This document shows positions 36,842-45,454 of a DNA stretch of 64,000 bases, in pieces (within the stretch, counting starts at the first letter, position 1; each line of letters begins with the position of its first letter). Below the pieces are notes generated by a model, which was not told the origin of the DNA, searched no databases, and was given only the letters and a program-made list of their open reading frames with translations. This DNA comes from an uncultured Sphingomonadaceae bacterium. Its GTDB lineage: Bacteria > Pseudomonadota > Alphaproteobacteria > Sphingomonadales > Sphingomonadaceae. The position numbers were made by a program, and so were the translations under genes. Location of the stretch: assembly GCA_947495985.1 (NCBI GenBank), contig CANMBD010000004.1, positions 62,001-126,000 of the forward strand, given 5' to 3'.

Positions 36842-37552
36842 TCAATTTCTGAACAATATGATCAGAGGTGTGGTGATAAGCGGTGATGCCTGGATCAAGT
36901 CACGAAATAGCCGTCTCGCTTGAGAATCACCGACAACAATAACATCGTTTGCGAAAACCTCCGGGTCGCCGTAATTGCCCCGTCTTATTGCTTTTAGGTT
37001 ATAAAGACCCGCCAATTGCTGGCCATTTACGGTCCGGAAAACAACCACGTCATTTAGCTTCGCAAATTCCGCGGCGCCGCCTGCGGTTGCAACGGCGCGC
37101 ATCAGGGTCATGCGACCAATGACAGGATATAGCCCAGGTTCTTCTACTTGCCCATCTACTGTAATAACCTGGCTAACTGTTTCTTCCAGGTTGACGGTCA
37201 CTTCAGGATTGCGAACAAACCGGCCCTGCAGTCGACTTTCCAATTCATCTGCCAATTCTCCTGGCGTGAGGCCTGAAGCTTCGACAACACCAATAAGAGG
37301 AAACGATAGGCGTCCACTGGCGTCGATTTGCACTTCCTTGGTCAAATCCTCTATTCCAAAAACGTCAATCTTAAGTTTGTCGAAGGGGCCGATAAGATAG
37401 GGCCTATTGGAACTGAGCAAATCAACCCGCGTTGGCTCCGGTAGGCCTTCGCTGGACACGACTGTGACGTCTGGACTTTGGCCCAGCAGAGTCTGCCCCG
37501 CGCAAGAGGAAAGAAGGACAGAAAAAAGGAGTAATAATAAGCGATTTGTCAT
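36842..37552 (-). CDS. Polysaccharide export lipoprotein (Wza/GumB-like)
   Basis: About 236 residues from the ATG at 37552. The signal ends with lipobox LLSSC, with the lipidated cysteine near residue 17. A Poly_export domain (PYLIGPFDKLKIDVFGIEDL, about 52-71) is followed by SLBB-like sequence (ITVDGQVEEPGLYPVIGRMT), the arrangement of GumB/Wza outer-membrane export channels. It forms the outer-membrane pore for the polymer. Shorter than E. coli Wza, matching GumB-type proteins. It precedes the tyrosine kinase gene by 28 bases on the same strand, the classical Wza-Wzc pairing. Confidence 0.88.
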   Translation of the reverse strand: MTNRLLLLLFSVLLSSCAGQTLLGQSPDVTVVSSEGLPEPTRVDLLSSNRPYLIGPFDKLKIDVFGIEDLTKEVQIDASGRLSFPLIGVVEASGLTPGELADELESRLQGRFVRNPEVTVNLEETVSQVITVDGQVEEPGLYPVIGRMTLMRAVATAGGAAEFAKLNDVVVFRTVNGQQLAGLYNLKAIRRGNYGDPEVFANDVIVVGDSQARRLFRDLIQASPLITTPLIILFRN

Positions 37553-37653
37553 TTTCAATCCGTTTCCAAGCTGTAATCAAATACTGTGATATGCCGCGTC
37601 CGTTAGACCAACCGGTTTCGCCCGTAAACAACTAATAGACTATGGAGCAGAGT

Positions 37654-39126
37654 TTAGCGATCTAAGGTTCCCTCTTGTGATCGCTGTTTCATTTTGCTTC
37701 GCTGAACGGCGGGCACATTGTCGTTAAAGACACATAAAATTACTGCAAATACCGCAATCACTGATGGCACCCGAAGTGGATAATCCGCGACACTTGCTGC
37801 CAAGAAAAAGGCGGTAACGACGGCACACATCAAAGCAGTATATTTGCTGAACTGGGAGGCCCTCCAGTTCAGCATCAATTTTATCATCCGGGTAAAAAAC
37901 CAGATGATAGCGGCGATGGCGATCAATATGGCCGGAATGCCGCCCTCGATAATGAGTTGAAGCCAGTCGTTGTGGGCTTGGTTCAAATAACTGGGGCTAA
38001 GGAGGTCCCGGGGTTCGTAGATTTTGTACAAATATTCAAATGAGCCAAATCCGCTACCCCAAGGCAAATAATCTTTGGACATATCAAGTAAAGTCGGCAA
38101 AACCTGTAACCGGAGTTCACTCAATTCATTTGTGCCAAAAAGCCTGTCGTAGGCTAGGGAACGTGAGAATATGACCGGGAGTGCTACAAATACCGCTACC
38201 GCACCAGCTCCAGCGAGTAGAACCAGATTGCGGGGAGAAAAGGTCCATTTCTTGGGTGACGGAGAACGCCGACTTCGAGAGGCGCTTTCTGACAAATAGC
38301 GCCCGAAATATATGAAGAACAAGGCTGTCAGCAATCCAGGAGCCATAAGTAGCAATCCTGCGCGAGAGCCCGTCACAAAGATCAACGGAACGAAAACGAG
38401 GATGGTCGCGACCGAACCGTAAAACTTGAGCGATGATAGACTGACATTGGGTTTTAAGGAGGCTGCATAAGAACCAAGCATTACTATTGCCACTGACAGC
38501 ATTACGCCTTGATGATTTCGATTCGCGAACAAGCCAACTCCGTTGTCAAAATTGGAAATTCGATAGAGATATAAGGGGCCTCGAGATGGCCCTGCCAACT
38601 GAAGTAACGCCAACATGGCGCTGATCGCACAAAGAACGATAAAGACCGGGAGAACGCGCTGCCGATGTTTTCTATCAAGATTTAGGTATAGCATCATGGC
38701 TGCAATGGGCACAGCCAGTGAAAACAGGCTGTTGAGCGTTTTTGATGGCGACAAAGATAGCGGACGCCATGGCTGTTCTATAGAAGCGATAGCTGCAATA
38801 TCTGCAAATATCTGCCGTTGTGGCAGTCCCGTCCAAATTGATGGAGGCAAAGGTACAAGTTGCAGTATCAACAAAAGCATTAAAGACACCGCAACGAGCA
38901 ATGGGAATTTGCGCCCACGCCAATTTACGGGGTCCATCGTTACCAAGGCATAACCACAGAATAGAATAGCTATCGGACGAAGCAGCACTAAGGATTGTAT
39001 ATCATCTCTGGAACCGCCACCAGTAAGAAACACGATGCCAAAGAATACAACAAATGCATAGAACTGAACCCGTGGCTCGACGGCATTTCTCTTGATATTT
39101 GCAAATGTTTTGGTGAGTGTTTTCAT
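37654..39126 (-). CDS. O-antigen ligase/polymerase-family membrane protein
   Basis: A 490-residue polytopic membrane protein with about 11-12 hydrophobic segments. The periplasmic loop has LNQAHNDWLQLIIEGGIPAIL, the Wzy_C/WaaL signature, and TGSRAGLLL precedes it. It is the second member of this family in the locus. It may be the repeat-unit polymerase of the export unit, since it lies next to the Wza/Wzc genes, or a ligase. The two cannot be told apart from sequence. The last residues form a short charged C-terminal tail. A 268-base spacer upstream lacks a coding gene. Confidence 0.82.
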   Translation of the reverse strand: MKTLTKTFANIKRNAVEPRVQFYAFVVFFGIVFLTGGGSRDDIQSLVLLRPIAILFCGYALVTMDPVNWRGRKFPLLVAVSLMLLLILQLVPLPPSIWTGLPQRQIFADIAAIASIEQPWRPLSLSPSKTLNSLFSLAVPIAAMMLYLNLDRKHRQRVLPVFIVLCAISAMLALLQLAGPSRGPLYLYRISNFDNGVGLFANRNHQGVMLSVAIVMLGSYAASLKPNVSLSSLKFYGSVATILVFVPLIFVTGSRAGLLLMAPGLLTALFFIYFGRYLSESASRSRRSPSPKKWTFSPRNLVLLAGAGAVAVFVALPVIFSRSLAYDRLFGTNELSELRLQVLPTLLDMSKDYLPWGSGFGSFEYLYKIYEPRDLLSPSYLNQAHNDWLQLIIEGGIPAILIAIAAIIWFFTRMIKLMLNWRASQFSKYTALMCAVVTAFFLAASVADYPLRVPSVIAVFAVILCVFNDNVPAVQRSKMKQRSQEGTLDR

Positions 39127-39394
39127 GTTATAGTGTATTTACGTTGCGACCAACCATAAGAAGTTCCGGCGAAGTCTTCAGTTTGATCTACCGTCCGATA
39201 TTTGGTTGCTTTCAGTAAACAGCATATACTCCGTTGAGACGCCACCGCCACCTAGCTTTCATTGCGAGGTGTTACAAGCCCAATCCTCAGCAGCTGGTGA
39301 AATCAGGACTTGCTATTTGGTCAAAATTTCGGATGCTATTTCGTTCAAGGAGATCCGGCAAAAGAAATTCAAGTCAATATTATAGTGGTACCTT

Positions 39395-41131
39395 CTATGC
39401 TGCCACATGGCCATCATAGATTGTAATTTCCAGAGCCATTAGCTTCAGGGCGCCGTCCAAACTGTCCGCTTGATCCTTTCCTCGCCGTTCAATGGATATT
39501 TCTGCATGACCACCCCAGTTTTTGGGGGCAGTATAGCTTGAGATACTGCCTACTCCGAAGGCATCCCGAAATGACAGATTGCTATCTTTGTCGGAAACTC
39601 CGGTTCCACTGGGGCCTCGACGATACTTCGTACGAAGAACAGCCTTCCCGGCACCGTCAAGGGATCTGACGGACGCAGATACTGTAACACGTTTTCCTAC
39701 TGATTCCGGCATAGTAACAAGAAACCTTCGGGTTTCGGTATTAACCCCTCCAGGTAAATTTGTATCCGGGCTAAACCGGATAACGGAAGGGTGTCCGAAA
39801 CGACCACAACCATTTTCTAGTATCTCTTGAGTATATTTTGACGAAAGGAATATCCCTCCTTCCACCCAGCCCGTTGCCTGCCCCTCCAGAGTTTCCCGTA
39901 TCCTGATCGGCGCTTTTGTGTAGCGCATGGAATCATTGCGGGCATAGAATTGCGGATTGACGATTTTGAGATCTGTAAAATCAAAAAAATCTATTGCGCG
40001 CTCCTGAGGAGTGCCGTTTACGTCTTGCGGCGTGAAATTGCAGTTGAGGATGAATCCGCTTTTTGGTCCCAATGCATAGTGGCTGGGACGGTCATTTCCG
40101 ATATCAATATTAAGAGGATGACATCCATTTTTCTCGAAGTAGCATCCCAATAACGTGAAACCTCGAAGGTCTTCATCTACGATCAATCCGTCTCCGACAT
40201 TCCCTTCAATCGTAGCATTCGTGATTGAAAATTGCACAGCACGGCCGGTAAAAATTCCTCCCCCCAGACCCTTTTGAGAAGGTCCTGAGGCTGGTGCTTT
40301 CCTTCCATTGCCCTGAAATTCACCACCGATGATGTTCAACCCATTGCAAGATAGCTTATAAGCACCATCTGCTTTGCCCTCGAGTCCCCATTTTTTGTTC
40401 CGCCGGCAGAATATATTGACCATCGTATATACCCAGCAGTTGGTGATTGTAATGCCCGAGCCCTTACAATCCTCTGCCCTTACGTTCTGCATCATTGAGC
40501 GGGATGGGTAGGATTTTTCTGGCCCCATAGTCGGCCGGATCACGATACCGTCACCGTCATCACTAGTAACGTGCAAATCAAAAATAGCATGATTTGGAGC
40601 TTCAACAACTAAACTGCCCGTTTGGAAGTGCAAACGACTGCCATTCCGACCGGACCCGGTGCCTCGCATAAGGAATTGATCAACTCGAAGAGCCCTGCCC
40701 GATGGTGGAGGAATTGTGATTTTTCCATTAAGTCGCATCTCGCCCCCCGGTAACTCGAGATAGCTTCCGGAAACCGTCAGCACAGAATTTATTGCTTCCT
40801 GTAACGCAGCGCTATCATCCGTCCGTCCGTCGGCGCGAACTCCAAACCAGCGTGCCTTCAGCGCTCCGTCAAAGTCTCGAAACCAGGCAGTTCGCGGAAT
40901 TTTCTCTGAAAGAACAATATTCTTCCCATCTGCAACGGTCGAAAAATCGCCGGATATCGCCGTCCATACTGAGTTATCGTAAGATAATATTTGCGAAACG
41001 TCAGCATTTCGAACGCCTGACAGGCTTTTCGCCACTTGCTGGTTATTTTTGGGAGCGGGACTGATGAAGCCGGCCAGCAAAGGATACGTGAGAGCTGCCA
41101 TGACCGATCGACGATGCATTTTATTTAGCAT
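39395..41131 (-). CDS. Exported right-handed beta-helix protein (pectate-lyase-3-like)
   Basis: A 578-residue protein whose start has a twin-arginine-like RRSVMAALTYPLLAG signal (residues 8-22). Near residue 93 it has ARWFGVRADGRTDDSAALQEAI, the hallmark entrance of Pectate_lyase_3/GH28-related proteins. The following roughly 350 residues alternate short strands with Asn, Gly and Asp turns and fit a parallel beta-helix. The C-terminal 130 residues are beta-rich. Beta-helix enzymes cleave or modify acidic polysaccharides; here the locus's own polymer is the expected substrate. It is the last gene before the tRNA. Catalytic residues were not identified, so an active enzyme is not shown. Confidence 0.72.
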   Translation of the reverse strand: MLNKMHRRSVMAALTYPLLAGFISPAPKNNQQVAKSLSGVRNADVSQILSYDNSVWTAISGDFSTVADGKNIVLSEKIPRTAWFRDFDGALKARWFGVRADGRTDDSAALQEAINSVLTVSGSYLELPGGEMRLNGKITIPPPSGRALRVDQFLMRGTGSGRNGSRLHFQTGSLVVEAPNHAIFDLHVTSDDGDGIVIRPTMGPEKSYPSRSMMQNVRAEDCKGSGITITNCWVYTMVNIFCRRNKKWGLEGKADGAYKLSCNGLNIIGGEFQGNGRKAPASGPSQKGLGGGIFTGRAVQFSITNATIEGNVGDGLIVDEDLRGFTLLGCYFEKNGCHPLNIDIGNDRPSHYALGPKSGFILNCNFTPQDVNGTPQERAIDFFDFTDLKIVNPQFYARNDSMRYTKAPIRIRETLEGQATGWVEGGIFLSSKYTQEILENGCGRFGHPSVIRFSPDTNLPGGVNTETRRFLVTMPESVGKRVTVSASVRSLDGAGKAVLRTKYRRGPSGTGVSDKDSNLSFRDAFGVGSISSYTAPKNWGGHAEISIERRGKDQADSLDGALKLMALEITIYDGHVAA

Positions 41132-41291
41132 ACCGCCGTTCTTAGGGTTGATGTACCAAATCGGCTAATTGAAAGTTTCAATGATGCCGATTTACTCCAA
41201 GTTATTGCTGCATGGGGCAAAAGACAGAGCCGGTGCACAATGAACCTGTCATGCTTCGCACTTAGCAGATGATCTAAATGGAAGAAAATGG

Positions 41292-41380
41292 CGGACACGG
41301 AGGGATTCGAACCCTCGAAGGACCGTGAGGCCCTTGCCTCCTTAGCAGGGAGGTGGTTTCAGCCGCTCACCCACGTGTCC
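41292..41380 (-). tRNA. tRNA-Ser (anticodon GCU)
   Basis: The minus strand gives a 7-bp acceptor stem GGACACG/CGTGTCC, discriminator G, and an encoded CCA next to it (41289-41291). The anticodon loop is CTGCTAA between a CCTCC/GGAGG stem, giving anticodon GCU for AGC and AGU codons. The long variable arm (GGGCCTCACGGTCC region) marks a type II tRNA, as required for serine. The T arm GAGGGTTCGAATCCCTC is perfect. Confidence 0.95.
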
Positions 41381-41648
41381 GCACGACTGGCTTGGCCAAG
41401 GCCATGCGCTATAACGGGGCATCGCTGCGGCTGCAATGGGTAAAGTGCTTGATCAAGCCACCAATATCCGGGCTTGTCGGAAATCGACCAAAAAGCAGTC
41501 AATATGGGCGTGTGTGCCATTTTTTGTGCCAGAAAGACATAAAACCACTCAACAGATCGCAAAATCGACTCGGGTCGTCGTCCGTTCATTGCGTAGTCAT
41601 CACGAAACGCCAAAGTCGAAAACGGCTGGTATGGGAAGGAGTTTACCC

Positions 41649-42506
41649 ATGTCTAAGTCGTGCCCAAAGGAAATATCTGTGAAAAACAATATCCGCGAGT
41701 CTCTCGGCCGGAAACTGCTCGGCCTGTTCGCTGTCGCTGCGCTGGCCTGTTCGCCAACTCTATCGCCTGCTTATGCACAGGTAGAGACAATTGATCCAAA
41801 TGACGCGATTGATGCTGATCTTAATACTCCTGACTATGATGGAAATTTTGAAACGCCTGAGCCAGAGCAAAATACTACCGTCAGCGACGATATTAACAGC
41901 GACATTGCACAACCCGGTCAGGTTGATGATGGCACAGGCTATGACGATGCCGTGAACGAGAACAGTTATGACCAAAATGGCTACTACGAAAACGGGAATG
42001 TTATCGCGAATGTTGACGAAGCGACTACCTATCAGGACGATGACCTTATCGGCGCGGCTGAGGGCGTATTCGGCAAAGGCGCCAAGGGCCTTGCCGGAGT
42101 TATCGAAGACATCTTGAAGAAACAGGGCCGACCCAATGCCTATATTGCCGGCCGCGAGGCATCTGGCGCTTTCGTGGTGGGTTTGCGTTACGGCTCCGGC
42201 AAGTTGCACCACAAGATTGAGGGTGAACGACCTGTTTACTGGACCGGACCATCGATCGGTTTTGATGTTGGTGGCAACGCGGCGAACAGTTTTGTCCTAG
42301 TTTATAATCTCTACGACACTGAAGATCTTTACCAGCGCTTTCCTGCGGGGGAGGGCGCGGCCTATTTTGTTGGCGGTTTCCATGTGAGCTATTTGCGCAG
42401 CGGCGACAAGGTTCTGATCCCGGTGAGACTGGGTGCAGGTTTACGGCTAGGCGCAAATGTTGGCTATATGAAGTTCAGCAAAAAGCAGAGATGGCTGCCG
42501 TTCTAA
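41649..42506 (+). CDS. EipA-like DUF1134 envelope protein
   Basis: A 285-residue protein with signal peptide ending AYAQ near residue 45, then an acidic Asn/Asp-rich linker (about 45-125) and a conserved C-terminal domain (about 130-285: GFDVGGNAANSFVLVYNL, YFVGGFHVSYLRSGDKVLIPV). The domain matches DUF1134, found in EipA, needed for envelope integrity in Brucella. GGAAGGAG eight bases upstream fixes the start; a longer frame upstream is not native. It is periplasmic in known members. Converges on ribE with seven bases between. It may act in cell envelope stability; direct function is unknown. Confidence 0.85.
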   Translation: MSKSCPKEISVKNNIRESLGRKLLGLFAVAALACSPTLSPAYAQVETIDPNDAIDADLNTPDYDGNFETPEPEQNTTVSDDINSDIAQPGQVDDGTGYDDAVNENSYDQNGYYENGNVIANVDEATTYQDDDLIGAAEGVFGKGAKGLAGVIEDILKKQGRPNAYIAGREASGAFVVGLRYGSGKLHHKIEGERPVYWTGPSIGFDVGGNAANSFVLVYNLYDTEDLYQRFPAGEGAAYFVGGFHVSYLRSGDKVLIPVRLGAGLRLGANVGYMKFSKKQRWLPF

Positions 42507-42513
42507 GGCGAAT

Positions 42514-43128
42514 CTAAGCCGTAACGGCGCGCAATTTCTCCATGCGTGAGAGATAGCGCGCCAGTATATCGATTTCCAGATTGACCTGATCACCGGCTTT
42601 CAAATCTGCGAAAGTCGTGACGCTGGCCGTGTGCGGAATAATGTTCAGGCCGAAAATCGTGCTACCATCCGGCTTATCATCGACAGTGTTGACGGTGAGT
42701 GAAATGCCATCGACGGTGATCGAACCTTTTGGTGCCAGATAGGCCGCAATGTCGGCGGGGGCGTGGATGCGGACCGGATGCGAATCGCCTTCTGTTTCCA
42801 CCGACACTATGTCGCCCACTGCATCGACGTGGCCTGTGACAATATGACCGCCAAGTTCATCGCCGACTTTCAAGGCCCGCTCGAGATTGAGCTTGCCGCC
42901 TTGTGACCACATGGATTTCGCGGTTTTGGATATGCTTTCAGCTGAGATATCCACTGCAAACCAGTCTGACCCCTTGTCAACAACCGTTAAACAAGCGCCA
43001 GAGCAGGCTATGGACGCACCAATATCAACGCTACTCATGTCATAGTGACAGGATATCACCAGCCGCAGATCGCCGCGCTCCTCAACCTTGGTTATTGTAC
43101 CGATATCGGAAACTATGCCTGTAAACAT
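42514..43128 (-). CDS. ribE: Riboflavin synthase alpha chain
   Basis: A 204-residue enzyme made of two lumazine-binding repeats. It condenses two 6,7-dimethyl-8-ribityllumazine molecules to riboflavin. MFTGIVSDIGTI (residues 1-12) starts the first repeat and GHIVTGHVDAVGDIV the second. Length matches the family. It is downstream of ribD on the same strand with a 31-base gap, so one operon is likely. Neither ribBA nor ribH was seen in the window. No FMN riboswitch was found immediately upstream of ribD. Confidence 0.93.
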   Translation of the reverse strand: MFTGIVSDIGTITKVEERGDLRLVISCHYDMSSVDIGASIACSGACLTVVDKGSDWFAVDISAESISKTAKSMWSQGGKLNLERALKVGDELGGHIVTGHVDAVGDIVSVETEGDSHPVRIHAPADIAAYLAPKGSITVDGISLTVNTVDDKPDGSTIFGLNIIPHTASVTTFADLKAGDQVNLEIDILARYLSRMEKLRAVTA

Positions 43129-43159
43129 GGGAAGCCCTTATAAAATCTAGGCCGCGAAC

Positions 43160-44137
43160 TTAGGCGGCACGTTCATATATCTCAAGCACATCGTTGCCCA
43201 AATCGCGGCGATCCAGCCGGATCCACTGACCGTGAGCGACGTCAAGACTGCCAAGACCAATATCGCCAATGCCTTGTAAACCGCCGCCAATGATGATCGG
43301 TGCCCGATAAAGCAGCAAGCGATCAACCAGATCGGCTTGCAGGAAAGAAGCAGCGGTAGCTGCACCCCCCTCGACCAGCAGCCAGTTTGTTTGATCCAAC
43401 TCCGCAATAGCCTGGGGTTCGGAAATTTCGGTCCAGTGACCTCCGACCTCCGCTTTGCCGAGAACCACCGGTTGGGGTGAGCGATCTTCCAATCCGGCAA
43501 GACGGACATCCAGCCCAGGATTGTCGGCCGCTACCGTACCGGCCCCAACCAATATGGCATCACACCGTGCCCTTTCGAGATGGGCATGCGCGCGCGCGCG
43601 GTCGCTGGTGATCCATTTGCTAGTGCCGTCGGCCATGGCGATACATCCGTCCAAGGACAGCGCGAGTTTCAGCGTGACATGCGGCCGGCCTTTTTCCATG
43701 CGTGCAAAAAATCCTGCCATTGCGCGGTGTGCTTGCTGTTCCAACAGGCCAACAGATACGGAAATGCCCGCATCACCCAAACGATCAATGCCTTGCCGCC
43801 GGGTGCGTTCGTCAATATCCAATGTTGCGACAATCACCCGTGCAGGTGCTGCTTCCTTTACAAGATTAGCGCAAGTGGGTCCGCGTTTGCTTTCATGCGC
43901 ACATGGTTCCATCGTGACGAAGATATCAGCGCCCTTGGCGGCCTTGCCCGCTTGATCCAGAGCCATCGCTTCCGCATGCGGCCGTCCCCCCGGCTGCGTC
44001 CAGCCGCGGCCTACTATGATATCGTTCTTAACGATGATGCAGCCGACGTTGGGATTATCACCGGTTCGGCCGCGTCCGCGTTCCGACAAGGCGATTGCCG
44101 CTGCCATATAGCGTGCGTCACTCTGAGCCATCAGCAT
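43160..44137 (-). CDS. ribD: Bifunctional riboflavin deaminase/reductase
   Basis: A 325-residue fusion of a cytidine-deaminase-like domain and a reductase, carrying out the deamination and reduction of the pyrimidine intermediate in riboflavin synthesis. The deaminase zinc motif is PHAEAMAL (about 50-57) with PCAHESKRGPTC. The reductase half has MADGTSKWIT and VEGGAATAASFL. A second in-frame ATG (44131) would give an overlap of one base with the upstream gene stop; both starts are possible. Part of a three-gene operon with an unknown membrane protein upstream and ribE downstream. Confidence 0.92.
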   Translation of the reverse strand: MLMAQSDARYMAAAIALSERGRGRTGDNPNVGCIIVKNDIIVGRGWTQPGGRPHAEAMALDQAGKAAKGADIFVTMEPCAHESKRGPTCANLVKEAAPARVIVATLDIDERTRRQGIDRLGDAGISVSVGLLEQQAHRAMAGFFARMEKGRPHVTLKLALSLDGCIAMADGTSKWITSDRARAHAHLERARCDAILVGAGTVAADNPGLDVRLAGLEDRSPQPVVLGKAEVGGHWTEISEPQAIAELDQTNWLLVEGGAATAASFLQADLVDRLLLYRAPIIIGGGLQGIGDIGLGSLDVAHGQWIRLDRRDLGNDVLEIYERAA

Positions 44138-44541
44138 GTCAGGCCGGCCGGCCGTTCCACTTCCACTTCGCCGCGCGCCAATCGGTCCGCTTTTGCTTCG
44201 CGTTCAATCGCGTCAACATCCATGCCCGAGATTCGACCCAACGATTTCATCGCTTCTCTTCGTTTCGTTTCCTGCTTGTCTTTCAGGCATTGCACGGCCC
44301 AGCGGTCTTTCATGATATCTTCGTCCGTGCGGTCAAGTGTCCAGTTTTCGACATAGACAACTTCTTGTGGAACATAGACGTCCGTATTGACCTTTGGGTC
44401 GATGATAAACAGGAAGAAGATGAAACCGGAACAGAGAAAGGCCAGAAAGGCCGGCATCGCCTGTTCCTTTGGACTCCGGCGCAAAAGAGTAATCAAGTCC
44501 TTTAAACCGCCGCCGACGGAAACATCTTTTAGCATCTTCAT
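44131..44541 (-). CDS. Small membrane protein upstream of ribD
   Basis: A 136-residue protein with one membrane segment (about 30-48, PAFLAFLCSGFIFFLFIID) and a C-terminal cytoplasmic or periplasmic part rich in charged residues. I do not recognise it. Its stop overlaps the ribD start region by one to seven bases, so it is translationally linked to ribD. It would be a good candidate for a lineage-specific gene. The first ATG at 44541 is followed by another two codons later; either could be the start. Confidence 0.6.
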   Translation of the reverse strand: MKMLKDVSVGGGLKDLITLLRRSPKEQAMPAFLAFLCSGFIFFLFIIDPKVNTDVYVPQEVVYVENWTLDRTDEDIMKDRWAVQCLKDKQETKRREAMKSLGRISGMDVDAIEREAKADRLARGEVEVERPAGLTC

Positions 44542-44561
44542 TATTGTTAAATAGGGTGCAA

Positions 44562-44612
44562 AAACGCGGATGACCAGCCCCGTTGCGGCATATTTTGCAT
44601 CATCGGGGCTGG
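44562..44612 (-). terminator. Candidate terminator after tonB
   Basis: CCAGCCCCG (44574-44582) pairs perfectly with CGGGGCTGG (44604-44612) around a 21-base loop. Read on the minus strand it lies 18 bases after the tonB stop and is followed seven bases later by a short T-run (GTTTTTG). The separation between stem and T-run is a weakness. Confidence 0.5.
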
Positions 44613-44629
44613 ACTTCGCATTTTGCGGC

Positions 44630-45301
44630 TCAGCTATTAATCTGGAACCGGACTTTCAGGGTCATCCAGCTTTCAAAAGGCGCGCCATCTTTCGTCGCTG
44701 GTTCGAAACGCCATTTTTTCAGGGCGTGCCGTTTGGTTGCGGTCCAAAAGCCTTCGTGCGGACTATCAACCAGTTCAATCTGCTTGGCCCGACCATCGGT
44801 TCCGACGAGAACGCGTACAGTGATCATTCCTTCCTCGCCCATTCGCAGCAATCCGGATGGATAGGGCGGCTGAAACTGAGCGCTAAAGCGGTTATTCAAT
44901 TTCGCATCTGCAATGACCGGTTCCGGAATAATCTCGATTGGAGCTATTGGAGTCGTAATCCGATCCCCTAAACTACTGATGTCTATGCCATCTTCGATAC
45001 CGGCGAATGTTATCGCGGGTGGATCATTGAACATGGGTGGATTGACTAGGGGTGTAGCCGCCGTGACCGACTTTGGTGGTGGATTGGTCGCGACAATCGG
45101 CTCCTCAATTTTGGTGGCCGGTGGCGGCGGCTCTTTATCAACCTCGATCGGATAGGCTGTAATTGTGCCCTCGAATGGTATCTCCGCGGTTATCGCAGGC
45201 AGGGCCATGGCACCGGCAAAAAGCAAGGCGTGGACCCCCACGGCCAGTCCAATGCCTTTGTAATTGGGCGGTTTATGCGCGTAAGTTGATGTGAAGCTCA
45301 T
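44630..45301 (-). CDS. tonB: Energy transducer TonB
   Basis: A 223-residue TonB protein. It has an N-terminal membrane anchor (about 17-40), a Pro-rich spacer (EPPPPATKIEEP, NPPPK), and a C-terminal TonB domain starting PPYPSGLL with GMITVRVLVGTDG and WRFEPATKDG. It transfers proton-motive energy from ExbBD to outer-membrane TonB-dependent receptors, abundant in sphingomonads. exbB/exbD were not seen nearby. AAAGGA eight bases upstream fits the start, and a promoter precedes it. One of several tonB genes typical of this group. Confidence 0.88.
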   Translation of the reverse strand: MSFTSTYAHKPPNYKGIGLAVGVHALLFAGAMALPAITAEIPFEGTITAYPIEVDKEPPPPATKIEEPIVATNPPPKSVTAATPLVNPPMFNDPPAITFAGIEDGIDISSLGDRITTPIAPIEIIPEPVIADAKLNNRFSAQFQPPYPSGLLRMGEEGMITVRVLVGTDGRAKQIELVDSPHEGFWTATKRHALKKWRFEPATKDGAPFESWMTLKVRFQINS

Positions 45302-45382
45302 AAGTCTGTCCTTTCATCCATCTCCTCGGATGACAGTGCAGCTGCCCCATTTATTGGCGCTTTATCCCGCACCATCTATGAG

Positions 45383-45411
45383 ATGATATACTATCACACA
45401 TCTTAAATCAA
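45383..45411 (-). promoter_or_regulatory. Candidate sigma70-type promoter for tonB
   Basis: On the minus strand TTGATT (45411-45406) and TATCAT (45388-45383) are 17 bases apart, about 80 bases upstream of the tonB start, in a spacer of 153 bases. The spacing is optimal and the hexamers are near consensus. No Fur or other operator is evident by eye. Confidence 0.5.
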
Positions 45412-45454
45412 GGACATGGCTCGTCAAAGCGGTATAGGCCCGGGAAATAGGCGG

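Noticed and set aside
41381..41400. Short palindrome GGCTTGGCCAAGGCC next to the tRNA as an att site
   Set aside because: No integrase or matching repeat elsewhere in the window; too short to call.
41436..41648. Upstream extension of the EipA-like frame by 71 codons
   Set aside because: The extension has no signal peptide character and overlaps the likely promoter region; a strong GGAAGGAG and a proper signal peptide support the ATG at 41649.
42507..44160. FMN riboswitch for the riboflavin genes
   Set aside because: Neither spacer holds the conserved FMN-aptamer boxes, and ribD overlaps an upstream gene directly.
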